Shown piece after piece: positions 36,792 through 45,985 of a stretch of 64,000 nucleotides of DNA. This stretch comes from an uncultured Gammaproteobacteria bacterium (GTDB lineage Bacteria; Pseudomonadota; Gammaproteobacteria; Pseudomonadales; Pseudohongiellaceae), in assembly GCA_913060695.1 (NCBI GenBank), contig CAJXUA010000002.1, forward strand, positions 1-64,000. The letters run 5' to 3'. The first letter of the stretch is position 1. Each line of letters opens with the position of its first letter. A model generated the notes under the pieces. That model was not told the origin of the DNA and searched no databases. It saw only the letters and a list, made by a program, of their open reading frames with translations. The position numbers were made by a program, and so were the translations under genes.

Positions 36792-38006
36792 TCAAGCAAA
36801 AGGGCCGCTAATCTCATATGTAATGCCAGGGCCGCCTTTACTAAAGCCACTCTGGGAGCTGAAATACAAACGCGAATAGCTTGGGTCGAAGGCCGGGCCG
36901 CATAGCTCCGACTCATCTTGGCCTAGCACTTGTAACAGTGGCACTACCCCGCCATCGGGTGTCAGTGCGACGAGCTGATTATCACCGCCATCTTCGGCCA
37001 CGATTACATCGCCGGCAGGCGTGATCACGACATTGTCGACTCCCTTTAGGATTGGGTTTGCGCTGGTCTTGATATCGTAAAGAACGTCGATCTCGGTGCT
37101 ATTGACGTCATACACCCAGACACGGTTATCGCCTTTAGTCGTGAAATAGATCCGCGTATCGAAGAATCCGATGCCTTCGCCGCCATTGAAAGTGGTGGCA
37201 CTGGAGACCTGCTTGCGAGTCAAGGTAGAGGTGGCTAGAGGGTCATCGACCTTATGCCAAACCACAGAGCGCTTGCCTTGCTTCTCAATCACCTGCGCCA
37301 CTTCCAGCGTGCCACTGCTCAGATCCGGCAGAGGCTTGCTAGGACGAAAACGGTAGAAACAGCCATCGGGCTCGTCTTCGGTAAGATATAAGTGATCATG
37401 TACGGTATCGACCGCCACAGCCTCGTGCCGGAACGCCCCTAGGGCGGGCCGTACCTCGGCGCGCTTTTCTCCGAACGGGTCGCATTCGAATACTAGGCCA
37501 CGGTCCATCTCTTCGCAGGACAGCCATGTGTGCCAAGGCGTCTTGCCCCCGGCACAGTTGCTGCTGGAAGCACTAAGAATGGAATAGGCGTCTACGAGCT
37601 CGCCTCGAGAGTTAAAGCGCAGTGCGCCAACTCCACCGCCTTTTGCAGGCACTTCGCTATTGGAGACATAGATCCAGCCGCCATCGGGCGCCGCATAGGT
37701 GGCCCCACCATCGGGCTCTGCATGCCAAACATAGTCGCCATCGGACAAGGGAGTTTTGCCAGTTACTGCAACCACGCGAGAAGTATAGCCCGCTGGCAAC
37801 ATGATGCCGTTGGCATCGGGAGGAAGCAGTGGACCTAGTGAGGCAAGGCCCGCAAATTCAGTTTCACGCAGCGCTGTCTGCGCGACGAGGCGACCGGAAG
37901 GCATAACCAAGGACCCTCCGGATAGCAAAGAACCACCGGCGAAGGCCGCCAAGCCCTTCACCCCTAAACGAATAAACTCTCTACGCTGAGCCCCTATGTC
38001 TGCCAT
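36792..38006 (-). CDS. PhoX-type (DUF839) Tat-exported protein
   Basis: 404 residues from the ATG at 38006 (MADIGAQRREFIRLGVKG), with AAAGG upstream. The twin-arginine signal RREFIRLGV is followed by a hydrophobic core. The domain is a beta-propeller of the PhoX/DUF839 group, with YVSNSEVPAKGGGVGALRF, LYLTEDEPDGCFYRF, GGEGIGFFDTRIYFTTK and EDGGDNQLVAL strands. PhoX proteins are calcium/iron phosphatases. Some DUF839 relatives are uncharacterised. It may release phosphate from organic esters in the periplasm. There is no phosphate-control box that I can see. Confidence 0.82.
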   Translation of the reverse strand: MADIGAQRREFIRLGVKGLAAFAGGSLLSGGSLVMPSGRLVAQTALRETEFAGLASLGPLLPPDANGIMLPAGYTSRVVAVTGKTPLSDGDYVWHAEPDGGATYAAPDGGWIYVSNSEVPAKGGGVGALRFNSRGELVDAYSILSASSSNCAGGKTPWHTWLSCEEMDRGLVFECDPFGEKRAEVRPALGAFRHEAVAVDTVHDHLYLTEDEPDGCFYRFRPSKPLPDLSSGTLEVAQVIEKQGKRSVVWHKVDDPLATSTLTRKQVSSATTFNGGEGIGFFDTRIYFTTKGDNRVWVYDVNSTEIDVLYDIKTSANPILKGVDNVVITPAGDVIVAEDGGDNQLVALTPDGGVVPLLQVLGQDESELCGPAFDPSYSRLYFSSQSGFSKGGPGITYEISGPFA

Positions 38007-38117
38007 TGCTACAACCTTTATTAACATATCCGTGGGGCGCTGAGACACCCCATTTATTTGAAGCAGAGATTAGCACCACTGTATTGCAGATTCTTGACAC
38101 TTATAGCACGGTTTTTG

Positions 38118-38213
38118 TACGTAGGAGGGGGGGCTTGCCCACGAATAGATCGGTGCCACATCAAATCTATTCGCGGGCAAGCCCCCCATAAATAGGGCAA
38201 GCGCCCCTACAAA
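38118..38213. repeat. REP/BIME-like palindromic repeat
   Basis: Arms at 38128-38150 and 38165-38187 are complementary over 22 of 23 positions around a 14-nt loop. They contain GGGCTTGCCC(A/G)CGAATAGAT, which closely resembles Pseudomonas REP elements (GGGCTTGCCCGCG). A degenerate third unit, GGGCAAGCGCCCCTAC, follows at 38195-38210. It sits in the 237-nt gap between the PhoX-type and 2OG-oxygenase genes. No REP-associated transposase is in the window. Confidence 0.8.
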
Positions 38214-38243
38214 ATAGGGTGCCATAGAATCGATAATAGCACT

Positions 38244-38927
38244 CTAGCGCGGCGGGTCGATCTGATCGTTAAGGGAATTATTGACGCGGTACCAGCCCGC
38301 AATGCTGTAGCGATCGCGCCTTGCTGGGCGCACCTCGTGGGGGACCTCCTCACTGAGGAAGACCACTAGCGTGGCGAAAGCGGGGGTAACGCTTAAGAAG
38401 GGTTCCACCTGATGCTCGTCATAAAGTGCCAATTCGCCGCCGTCCTCCGGCAGCCAGCCTGGATTGAAATAGGCCACAACCGAAAGAACTCGGTTGCTAG
38501 TGTCTTGACGCGGATTGCCCTTGAAGGCATCGACGTGTTTTTTATAGAACGCCCCGGGAGGGTAGTGCGCGAAATGACTCTCAAAACTAAACAAGCCTAA
38601 AAACAACCGCCGGTTCAAGAACAGGCGTAAGCGATTCGACCATTGCAGCCAGTCTTTCTCGGCGTCAGTACCGCCCTCTATCCAACGAATCTCATCGCGG
38701 CGCACGAAACTGTTCAGGGTAAAGTCATTGCTGCGACCAACACCGGCACGGGCGAATTGCTCCTCGTCCAAACTCATCAGCTGTTGGTGCAGCGCGGCGG
38801 CCAGCGCAGGAGGCAATGCACTGGGAATCACACTCCAGGCTTTGCTCTGAAGGTCATCGGCGATCTGCGAGAAAAGCGGGTCCTCGCCATCAAAGTCGCC
38901 AAAGCGCGGGTCGAATGCCAGTTGCAT
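38244..38927 (-). CDS. 2-oxoglutarate/Fe(II)-dependent dioxygenase (prolyl-hydroxylase-like)
   Basis: 227 residues. The iron ligands fit HFAHYPPGAFYKKHVDAF (His-x-Asp) and HEVRPARRDRYSIAGWY (distal His and the 2-oxoglutarate-binding Arg). LSVVAYFNPGWLPEDGGELALYDEH is the matching core strand. Prokaryotic relatives of this kind hydroxylate proline or other residues in proteins. The substrate is unknown. The RRM gene starts just upstream, 34 nt apart on the same strand, so it may be cotranscribed with an RNA-binding partner. Confidence 0.88.
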   Translation of the reverse strand: MQLAFDPRFGDFDGEDPLFSQIADDLQSKAWSVIPSALPPALAAALHQQLMSLDEEQFARAGVGRSNDFTLNSFVRRDEIRWIEGGTDAEKDWLQWSNRLRLFLNRRLFLGLFSFESHFAHYPPGAFYKKHVDAFKGNPRQDTSNRVLSVVAYFNPGWLPEDGGELALYDEHQVEPFLSVTPAFATLVVFLSEEVPHEVRPARRDRYSIAGWYRVNNSLNDQIDPPR

Positions 38928-38961
38928 CTTAGAGGCTCTCAGAGCGAGGAAACATCGTTCC

Positions 38962-39366
38962 CTATTTGGTGGTTTTACGGAAGGTACGCGGTTTCTTCAT
39001 GCCCAGGGCAGAGCCGTCCTTCTTGAATTTGGCCCGTGCAGCCGCCTCTTCCGTTGCCTGCGCTGCCGAGTCGACCGCGCTAGGAACAGCTGATGCATTT
39101 TCCTCAGGGCTTGCGTCTTTCTTAGCTGCTGGATCGGCCTTCTTGACGCGCATTTTGCTGCCGTTCACTGACATACCGTTCAATGCGTGCATGGCTTTCT
39201 TTGCCTCGTGGGGAACTGGCATATTGGCGAAGCCGAAGCCCTTGGAGCCGCCAGTCGCCTGATCCATCACGACGGTGCACGACTGCACGCGCCCATGGGC
39301 TTCGAATAGCGCCAGAAGCTCTGCTTCGGTGACGTCTCGGGATAGATTGCGAACGAGTATTTTCAA
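38962..39366 (-). CDS. RRM-domain RNA-binding protein
   Basis: 134 residues from a TTG at 39366, preceded by AAGGAG 5 nt upstream. The frame upstream of it has no ribosome site. The single RRM runs from about 1 to 80, with RNP2 ILVRNLS (3-9) and RNP1 KGFGFANM. The tail is Lys/Ala-rich (KKADPAAKKDASPEENASA and KPRTFRKTTK), likely disordered and RNA-binding. Similar small RRM proteins are common in Gammaproteobacteria and cyanobacteria, often cold-induced. It lies divergent from the ABC-F gene and ahead of the 2OG oxygenase. Confidence 0.82.
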   Translation of the reverse strand: MKILVRNLSRDVTEAELLALFEAHGRVQSCTVVMDQATGGSKGFGFANMPVPHEAKKAMHALNGMSVNGSKMRVKKADPAAKKDASPEENASAVPSAVDSAAQATEEAAARAKFKKDGSALGMKKPRTFRKTTK

Positions 39367-39517
39367 TGGAACTCCTTGTCGTGCGCTGCACCGCAATCGA
39401 CGACAGGTGTCGTTTGGCAGGTGCACGCTCAATGCGGGCGGAAGATACGGCAAAACGTCGCGCTAGTCTAACAAGTCCGCAGATAAATAAGCAGTAGTCG
39501 CCTGTGCTGCGCTCCTC

Positions 39518-39523
39518 TATAAT
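39518..39523 (+). promoter_or_regulatory. Putative -10 element of the ybiT-type gene
   Basis: TATAAT at 39518-39523 is followed by GCGCCCC. No good -35 match lies 16-18 nt upstream (AGTCGCCTG region). It leaves an untranslated leader of about 110 nt before the TTG start at 39638. Confidence 0.35.
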
Positions 39524-39637
39524 GCGCCCCTTTCGCACTGAGCCAATTCCGCGCCTTTAATGGCAGCATCGGCCCAGACCATCGCGCTGTAAACACGCAG
39601 CGACACTTTGTTACCTCTTTATATTACGGATATCGCT

Positions 39638-41245
39638 TTGATTAATGCCGCTAACATCACCATTCAATTTGGTGCAAAACCTCTATTCGAGAACGTGTCT
39701 CTGCGCTTTGGCAGCGGCAACCGCTATGGTCTGATCGGTGCTAACGGCTCCGGCAAGTCTACCTTCATGAAAATTCTCAGTGGCGATCTCGAACCCACCG
39801 CGGGCAATGTCAGCGTTGACTCCGGCGAGCGCGTCGGTGTCCTGCGCCAGGATCAGTTTGCCTACGAAGAGTACTCCGTGCTCGACACGGTAATCATGGG
39901 TCACGAAAAACTGTGGTCGATCAAGAAAGAGAAAGACGCGATCTACGACCTTCCCGAGATGACCGAGGACGATGGCATGCGGGTTGCGGAACTAGAGGTT
40001 GAGTTCGCAGAGCTCGACGGTTATTCGGCCGAGGCCAGCGCCGGCGAGCTCCTACTAGGGCTTGGCATTGCGATAGAGCAGCACAATGGACCCATGAGCG
40101 CCGTGGCGCCGGGCTGGAAGCTGCGCGTACTGTTGGCACAAGCGCTGTTCGCTGACCCCGACATCATGTTGCTGGACGAGCCCACCAACAACCTCGACAT
40201 CAACGCGATTCGCTGGCTCGAGGGCATCCTTAGCCAGCGCGAATGCACCATGATCATCATCTCCCACGACCGCCACTTCTTGAACAGTGTGTGCACGCAC
40301 ATGGTGGACTTGGATTATCAGGCGCTACGCCTATTCCCAGGTAACTACGACGACTTCATGATCGCCTCCACCCAGGCGCGCGAGCGTATCCAGCTGGACA
40401 ACGCCAAGAAGAAAACCCAGATCGCCGAGCTGCAGTCCTTTGTTAGCCGCTTCTCTGCAAACGCCTCTAAGGCGAAACAGGCGACCTCACGCGCTAAGCA
40501 GATCGACAAGATAAAAATTGAAGAGATGAAGCCTTCTAGCCGCATCAGCCCGTTCATCCGTTTCGACCAAGACAAGAAACTGCACCGCCTAGCGGTGGAG
40601 GTGAAAGACCTCAGCCTTGGCTTCGACGACAATACCCTGATCTCCAAGCTCAGCATGATGGTAGAGGCCGGTGAACGCGTCGCGATCATCGGCCCGAACG
40701 GCATCGGTAAGACCACGCTGCTGCAAGCACTTACCGGACACTTCGGCGGGGACAAAGATGAGGTGAAGAGTGGCAACATCAAGTGGGCAGAGAACGCCAA
40801 GATCGGTTACTACGCGCAGGACCATAGCCACGAGTTCGAACAAGACATCAATCTATTCGACTGGATGAGCCAGTGGGGCAGCCCGAGCGACGACGAACAG
40901 TCGATTCGCGGCGTCCTAGGCAAATTGCTGTTCTCCAAAGACGACAGCCTGAAGAAAGTGAATGTGATCTCCGGTGGTGAGCAAGGCCGCATGCTATTCG
41001 GCAAGATGATGCTGCAGAACCCCAATGTACTGGTGATGGACGAGCCCACCAACCACTTGGACATGGAATCCATCGAGGCGCTCAACTTGGCCCTCGAGAA
41101 CTATCCAGGCACGCTGATATTCGTCAGCCATGACCGCGAGTTCGTCTCCTCCCTGGCGACGCGCATCCTCGAGATCACCGAAGGTAATATCACCAACTTC
41201 AAGGGCGACTACAACGAATATCTACACAAAATTGGAGTGGATTAA
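39638..41245 (+). CDS. ybiT: ABC-F ATPase of the YbiT type
   Basis: 535 residues from the TTG at 39638 ([16 protein letters not shown] about 8 nt upstream). The frame open to 39608 adds an unconserved leader. Two ATPase domains are visible: Walker [10 protein letters not shown] and GPNGIGKTT, signature-like [10 protein letters not shown] and [11 protein letters not shown], and Walker [12 protein letters not shown] and [10 protein letters not shown]. The linker between domains holds an RNA-interacting helix pair. YbiT acts on the ribosome, probably releasing stalled complexes. It lies 24 nt ahead of dbpA, giving an RNA/translation operon. Confidence 0.9.
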   Translation: MINAANITIQFGAKPLFENVSLRFGSGNRYGLIGANGSGKSTFMKILSGDLEPTAGNVSVDSGERVGVLRQDQFAYEEYSVLDTVIMGHEKLWSIKKEKDAIYDLPEMTEDDGMRVAELEVEFAELDGYSAEASAGELLLGLGIAIEQHNGPMSAVAPGWKLRVLLAQALFADPDIMLLDEPTNNLDINAIRWLEGILSQRECTMIIISHDRHFLNSVCTHMVDLDYQALRLFPGNYDDFMIASTQARERIQLDNAKKKTQIAELQSFVSRFSANASKAKQATSRAKQIDKIKIEEMKPSSRISPFIRFDQDKKLHRLAVEVKDLSLGFDDNTLISKLSMMVEAGERVAIIGPNGIGKTTLLQALTGHFGGDKDEVKSGNIKWAENAKIGYYAQDHSHEFEQDINLFDWMSQWGSPSDDEQSIRGVLGKLLFSKDDSLKKVNVISGGEQGRMLFGKMMLQNPNVLVMDEPTNHLDMESIEALNLALENYPGTLIFVSHDREFVSSLATRILEITEGNITNFKGDYNEYLHKIGVD

Positions 41246-41269
41246 GATGAAGACGCAGGAGTGTTCGCA

Positions 41270-42715
41270 ATGAGCGAAGCAAAGGGTCAGGACTCATTTC
41301 TTGGCCTCAACCTGCCACCTGCGCAGATTGAGAACCTAACGGCGCTGGGCTACGAGCACATGACGGCGGTGCAGGCGCAAGCTCTGCCACTGGCATTGGC
41401 GAGGAAAGACTTGATCGCACAGGCGCGCACTGGCAGCGGCAAGACTGCAGCATTCGGCATAGCCCTGCTCTGCCATCTCAACCCCCGTGACTTCGGCACC
41501 CAGTCGCTCATTCTGTGTCCAACCCGCGAGTTGTGTACGCAGGTCGCCACCGAGATTCGTCGCCTCGCGCGCTATCTTCCTAACATCAAGGTTGTAGTGC
41601 TGTGTGGTGGCCAATCTATAGGACCACAGATTGGCTCTTTAGCACACGGCGCTCACGTCGTTGTGGGCACTCCCGGGCGCATCAAAGATCACCTGCTGAA
41701 AGAGACGCTGAAGCTTGAGCGCATCAACACTCTAGTCTTGGACGAGGCCGATCGCATGCTCGACATGGGCTTCTCCGAAGACATCGAATACATTATCGGC
41801 GAGACTCCCGCGGATCGACAGACCCTGATGTTCTCCGCGACTTTTCCCGCACACATCGACTCACTAAGTGCGCAGTATCAGCGCGACGCACAACGCATTA
41901 CTGTCGAGACTGTCGCCTCCGAGACGACCATCGACCAGACCTATTATCTATGCGGCAAGAAGGAAGAGGGCACGCAACGCGCCGAGGCGGTACTTCGTCT
42001 GCTCTACCATTTCAGCCCAGAGTCCTGTGCCGTGTTCTGCAACACTCGCCAGAGCACCACAGAGATAGCGCAAGTCCTTAGCGACGCCGGCCTAGTCGCC
42101 ATGGCGCTGCACGGCGAGATGGAACAGCGCGAGCGCGATCAGGTTTTGATTCAGTTCCGCAATGGCAGCTGCCAAGTACTTGTGGCCACCGACGTTGCTG
42201 CACGCGGCCTCGATATCGAGCAGCTACCGATGGTGATCAACGCCGACCTACCACGTGACCTCGAGGTGTACACACACCGCATCGGGCGAACTGGCCGCGC
42301 GGGTAATGAGGGCGCAGCGCTTAGTCTGTTTTTCGAGAACGAAAGGTTTAGAGTAGATGCTCTGCTCGAGCGCAGCGATAATGCCGGCGCTGCACAGATC
42401 AAGACTATAGAGTCAGTGCCCCAAGCACGCGACACGCCCGCCACTTGCAGCAAGCAAACCCTGAGCATTGCCGGCGGCCGTAAGAATAAGATTCGACCGG
42501 GCGATATCCTTGGCACATTGACAGCAGAGGGTGGCATTGCTGGCACCGCGATTGGCCGTATCGACATTCTAGAGTTCGCTAGTTTCGTCGCGATCGACAT
42601 CGACCAGATCGAGGCCGCTATCGCGCAGTTAGAGGCACGGCGCATCAAGGGGCAGAAATTTAAGGTACGGCGCCTGCACACTATCGCCTCGCGAACAGGA
42701 CGTGCGCGCTACTGA
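41270..42715 (+). CDS. dbpA: ATP-dependent RNA helicase DbpA
   Basis: 481 residues from the ATG at 41270, with AGGAG 8 nt upstream. DEAD-box motifs are clear: ARTGSGKT, PTRELCTQ, TPGRI, DEAD, SAT, and HRIGRTGRAG. The C-terminal DbpA domain (RPGDILGTLTAEGGIAGTAIGRIDI) recognises hairpin 92 of 23S rRNA in the family. It remodels large-subunit precursors during ribosome assembly. It is the second gene of the operon with the ABC-F protein and is followed 27 nt later by a DTW-type tRNA enzyme. Confidence 0.95.
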   Translation: MSEAKGQDSFLGLNLPPAQIENLTALGYEHMTAVQAQALPLALARKDLIAQARTGSGKTAAFGIALLCHLNPRDFGTQSLILCPTRELCTQVATEIRRLARYLPNIKVVVLCGGQSIGPQIGSLAHGAHVVVGTPGRIKDHLLKETLKLERINTLVLDEADRMLDMGFSEDIEYIIGETPADRQTLMFSATFPAHIDSLSAQYQRDAQRITVETVASETTIDQTYYLCGKKEEGTQRAEAVLRLLYHFSPESCAVFCNTRQSTTEIAQVLSDAGLVAMALHGEMEQRERDQVLIQFRNGSCQVLVATDVAARGLDIEQLPMVINADLPRDLEVYTHRIGRTGRAGNEGAALSLFFENERFRVDALLERSDNAGAAQIKTIESVPQARDTPATCSKQTLSIAGGRKNKIRPGDILGTLTAEGGIAGTAIGRIDILEFASFVAIDIDQIEAAIAQLEARRIKGQKFKVRRLHTIASRTGRARY

Positions 42716-42742
42716 CAAAGTGCTGAAGTAGAGGGGTTTGGC

Positions 42743-43345
42743 ATGGCCAAGAGAGAGCGCTGCGAACGCTGCCAACGCCCACAAGCGCTATGTTATTGCG
42801 CGCGGCTAAGCCCGGTCGAAAATGCATGGCCAGTATGGATACTCCAACACCCCGCGGAGGCGCGCCATGCCCTAGGCACTGCGCGTATCGCGGCACTTGG
42901 TTTGAGGGACTGCCTCCTTAAGAGCAGCCAATCGCAAGATTTAACTCAGCCCTTCGCCAGTGCAGCAGACTCCCCCGTGTTGATTTACCCTGGCCCTACT
43001 AGCCTGCCACTGCAAAAACTTGCGCCTGAGCCTCGCCGCCCCTTACTTTTTATCGATGCTACCTGGCGCAAGAGTCGACGCATGCTCATGGAGAACGCGT
43101 GGCTCGAAGCACTACCGCGCTATGAATTGCCCACTCCCCCACCCAGCCGTTATCGCATTCGACGCGAGCCGAAGCCAGAGGCCATATCGACTCTCGAGGC
43201 CATCGTGCATTGTCTTGGCTTACTAGAGGGTGACGCTAAGCGCTACCAGCCACTTCTAGAGCAGATGGATCGCTTAGTCGATGAGCAGATTGCCCACATG
43301 GGAGAAGAGGTGTTCGCCCGTAATTATCGGCGTGAGGAAGATTGA
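42743..43345 (+). CDS. tapT: DTW-domain tRNA-uridine aminocarboxypropyltransferase
   Basis: 200 residues. An N-terminal zinc-binding cluster CERCQRPQALCYC precedes the SPOUT-like DTW domain. The defining motif appears as DATW (DATWRKSRRML). LQHPAEARHALGTARI is also family-typical. DTW proteins (TapT in E. coli) add a 3-amino-3-carboxypropyl group from SAM to tRNA U47. It completes a ybiT-dbpA-DTW string concerned with RNA and the ribosome. A terminator hairpin follows. Confidence 0.85.
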   Translation: MAKRERCERCQRPQALCYCARLSPVENAWPVWILQHPAEARHALGTARIAALGLRDCLLKSSQSQDLTQPFASAADSPVLIYPGPTSLPLQKLAPEPRRPLLFIDATWRKSRRMLMENAWLEALPRYELPTPPPSRYRIRREPKPEAISTLEAIVHCLGLLEGDAKRYQPLLEQMDRLVDEQIAHMGEEVFARNYRREED

Positions 43346-43351
43346 ACCTAT

Positions 43352-43380
43352 GGGCTGCCCGTCTCGCGACTGGGCAGCCC
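43352..43380. terminator. Hairpin between convergent DTW and MAPEG genes
   Basis: GGGCTGCCC (43352-43360) pairs with GGGCAGCCC (43372-43380), a perfect 9-bp stem with an 11-nt loop. No T tract follows on either strand, so it may act mainly as a stabilising or weak terminator structure. Confidence 0.5.
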
Positions 43381-43390
43381 GCATTCTAAG

Positions 43391-43774
43391 CTAGAGCAGT
43401 GAGATCACAGCGGCGACGCCGCTGCCAAGCAATAATACTAATACCGGCAACATACTGACCATGAAGCCCAAACCGCGTTTGGCTGGGTCTGCGACATAGG
43501 CGCGCAGATAGATGACTCTGCCGACCAGGTATATAGCGCCGATCGCCGCCGCGATATCGGGACGCACCAAATAGGAGAACAGGACGATTGATGGGATGAA
43601 CATCACTATCATCTCGAGCGTGTTCTGATGTACGCGGTAGTAACGCTCAAACACAGGGTGACCGCTGATCGCCGGCGCATGCACCTCGTAAGTGCCCCGC
43701 GCTTTGCCCACTAACATACCGAATACAAAATACTGCACGAGCGCCAACACTATCACAATCGCTACAAATTCCAT
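43391..43774 (-). CDS. MAPEG family membrane protein
   Basis: 127 residues with four membrane helices. RYYRVHQNTLEMIVMFIPSIVLFS is the MAPEG segment with the (E)xxERxxRxxxNxxE-like glutathione-binding pattern. Relatives are small glutathione-dependent membrane proteins, or ones of unknown function in bacteria. It ends convergently with the DTW gene and shares a strand with the next gene upstream. Confidence 0.85.
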   Translation of the reverse strand: MEFVAIVIVLALVQYFVFGMLVGKARGTYEVHAPAISGHPVFERYYRVHQNTLEMIVMFIPSIVLFSYLVRPDIAAAIGAIYLVGRVIYLRAYVADPAKRGLGFMVSMLPVLVLLLGSGVAAVISLL

Positions 43775-43810
43775 TTTCCAACCCCCTTTTGTTACTGCGA
43801 AAACCAGCGT

Positions 43811-44605
43811 TTAATTTTGTTCTTGCGCGCTCTTAATAATCTGATCTAGATACGAGCTGGAGCGTGTCACCTCGTAGCGTTTGAACTTGATACGCGGGTG
43901 CAGCTCGCGCATGCGCGAACTCAACAAACCATGCGCCGAGTGCAACTGAGCATCTGAGATGATGCCATTGGTATCGCAATCACGCGCTAAGCGTAGCAGG
44001 CGATCGAAATTCATAATGAAATTGTCGGAGTGGGTGCAGCGAATCTGAGTGCCGTAGAACAGGTTCGTTAGGTTTTCACCCTTGCCTGCCAGAACGAGGA
44101 AGTTACGGGAGAATATCTCGAAATCGCCAGTGGCGAAAAGATGCCACTTCTCCATGAACTCCGCCTCGGTGAAGGTCTTGTCACCCTGTGGCCCCTTACT
44201 CGATTGCAGCAGCAAGCCGGTAATGCCACCAAGTTGACGGCGAGTATTATCAGCGATCTTAAAGAAAGTCTCCTGACGCGCATTCAGTTCAGTGGCGGCA
44301 ATCGCCATGGTCTGCTTCTCGGACTGAATATTATTGTCACGCAGCTCGCGGTTATTCTCCGCTAAGACACTCTGCTGGATGAATAAGCCGATGACTAGCC
44401 ACAGAAAGGCGAGTGGAGCGAAGGCGCCCTCAAGGAAAGTGCCCATATCACCAATAGGCAGGGAGATGAAATGGCTCCAACCGACGTTATAGGAGATATA
44501 GAGCATGCCCAGCAATAACCATATTAGGGTCAGCACAATTCCGTAAACAATGCGCATATCCTTGGGCGGCGAGATAGTTTCGATATTATTCTTCTGGTTT
44601 TCCAT
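43811..44605 (-). CDS. Membrane protein of unknown function, distantly like putative AbiC-type proteins
   Basis: 264 residues. Two N-terminal membrane helices (about 20-42 and 58-82, the second followed by a short QQS loop) are followed by a cytoplasmic coiled coil (ENNRELRDNNIQSEKQ). QETFFKIADNTRRQLGG and DNFIMNFDRLLRLARDCDTNG follow. Two helices followed by an FExTFF-like segment recall the putative phage abortive infection family (putAbiC), but the match is partial and I do not assert it. It is a lone gene between a MAPEG and a glycosyltransferase gene. Confidence 0.6.
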   Translation of the reverse strand: MENQKNNIETISPPKDMRIVYGIVLTLIWLLLGMLYISYNVGWSHFISLPIGDMGTFLEGAFAPLAFLWLVIGLFIQQSVLAENNRELRDNNIQSEKQTMAIAATELNARQETFFKIADNTRRQLGGITGLLLQSSKGPQGDKTFTEAEFMEKWHLFATGDFEIFSRNFLVLAGKGENLTNLFYGTQIRCTHSDNFIMNFDRLLRLARDCDTNGIISDAQLHSAHGLLSSRMRELHPRIKFKRYEVTRSSSYLDQIIKSAQEQN

Positions 44606-44720
44606 CTGGGCAGCTTCCTAGCGTTCAATCGCGCTGGCATCAGCACGAAGCGGCAAACGCTGGCTAGGTTACTGCCTGCTCTGGGGCGGGTCAACGTATA
44701 AGAAGATAGCGGGCCTTTAG

Positions 44721-45821
44721 CTAGGCATATTGCTTTGCTTCTTGGAAGTGGCGTAGCAATGCCCCGTCGTTGGTGAGCAAGTCATCGAGCTTATTACAGA
44801 TTTGCAGATTCCGCGGCGCATCCGGATTATTAGTATAGCCATCGGGATAGTGGCTCAGTGCCTCTCGATATTGCGGTAGCTCTTCGAAAAAGTGCTGCAC
44901 CGTCCCCCGATCTGCCCGCTTCCCGTAGAGCCCAAACCTCAGCTGCTCAAGACAGTGAGCATTGAGTTGCTGCTCAAACTGCCCTCCCATAGGGAAGGCT
45001 AAATAGGGCTTCTGCAGGAACATCGCCTCACTCATCAGGGTGAAGCCGGCAGTGGCAATAACAGACTCGCACCCCGCCAAATCGTCTAGGAAGCCTGCGG
45101 TACTGAACTCCTTGAACTGTTGATTGTCACGGCTCTCGTTGCGGTTGTAGCCATAGACAACGAAACGTTGCTCTGGGAATTCACGCAGCGTATCGATCAG
45201 TGTGTCGTACTCGCTGGTGACATAGACAAGATGATAACCCTGACTACTCGGGCGTAATCGGCCCACCTCTGAGCGCAATATGGGCGGAAATAGAAAGGTA
45301 TGAGAGTTCTTCACAGGGCCCTGCAGGAAGGTAGTGGCGAGGGCCACATTGGGCTTTGGCACCATGGCCCGAATGACTTGTTCGGTCACCCAGCGATCAC
45401 GGCGCAAACGAGCGGGCGAGTCGTAATCCATGAAGCGCATGCGGTGCTGATTGTCGAGACTGATAAGCGGTAGGCCACGTGCCGTGGCAAGGCGGGCGCA
45501 CATCGGCTCGAAGTCGCTAATCACCACTTCCGGTTGGAACTCATCGAAGACCCGTCGCAGGGCCTGTAGGCTGCGGTAGTAAGCTGGCAACATGCGGAGG
45601 TTGTAGATTAAGGTCCGCAGCATAGAGACTTTATTATCCACGCTGATAATGCGAAGCCCATCGATGCGCCGGCAGGGGAACTGGGTGTGCAATACCGCGT
45701 AACCACGATCATAGCTGACAAACAAAATCTCGTGGCCGGCCCCAAGCAAATGCGTGGCCATCTCCTTCGCTCGAGAAGAGTGCCCCGAACCTTCGCCGGA
45801 CACCGCATAGATGATTCGCAT
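44721..45821 (-). CDS. Glycosyltransferase of the MJ1255/VC2487 family
   Basis: 366 residues. MRIIYAVSGEGSGHSSRAKEM gives the GT-B-like N-terminal glycine-rich strand. The second half has GFTLMSEAMFLQKPYLAFPMGGQFEQQLNA, the nucleotide-sugar site of MurG- and UGT-like enzymes. VYGYNRNESRDNQQFKEFS lies between the domains. The family is named after MJ1255/VC2487 in NCBI annotation. The sugar and acceptor are unknown. It is divergent from xseB. Confidence 0.85.
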   Translation of the reverse strand: MRIIYAVSGEGSGHSSRAKEMATHLLGAGHEILFVSYDRGYAVLHTQFPCRRIDGLRIISVDNKVSMLRTLIYNLRMLPAYYRSLQALRRVFDEFQPEVVISDFEPMCARLATARGLPLISLDNQHRMRFMDYDSPARLRRDRWVTEQVIRAMVPKPNVALATTFLQGPVKNSHTFLFPPILRSEVGRLRPSSQGYHLVYVTSEYDTLIDTLREFPEQRFVVYGYNRNESRDNQQFKEFSTAGFLDDLAGCESVIATAGFTLMSEAMFLQKPYLAFPMGGQFEQQLNAHCLEQLRFGLYGKRADRGTVQHFFEELPQYREALSHYPDGYTNNPDAPRNLQICNKLDDLLTNDGALLRHFQEAKQYA

Positions 45822-45922
45822 TGGACTCCTTGTTTAAGTGCGCTCTAAGCTATCTTCATTCAGTTCGTCGCAGAGTATAGTGAGCAAATATGACAATTAC
45901 GGGAAACGGGACGACTGTCGCT

Positions 45923-45951
45923 TTGCTATTGCCCTGCAGAAAATAGATAAT
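45923..45951 (+). promoter_or_regulatory. Sigma-70 promoter of xseB-ispA-dxs
   Basis: TTGCTA (45923-45928) and GATAAT (45946-45951) are separated by 17 nt, about 35 nt before the xseB start codon. Confidence 0.5.
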
Positions 45952-45985
45952 TGTCCGCCCCCAAAAACCCATCCGGAACGCTTCA

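Noticed and set aside
42151-42681. 176-codon minus-strand ORF opposite dbpA
   Set aside because: Low-complexity Ser/Arg/Ala composition, opposite the DbpA C-terminal domain.
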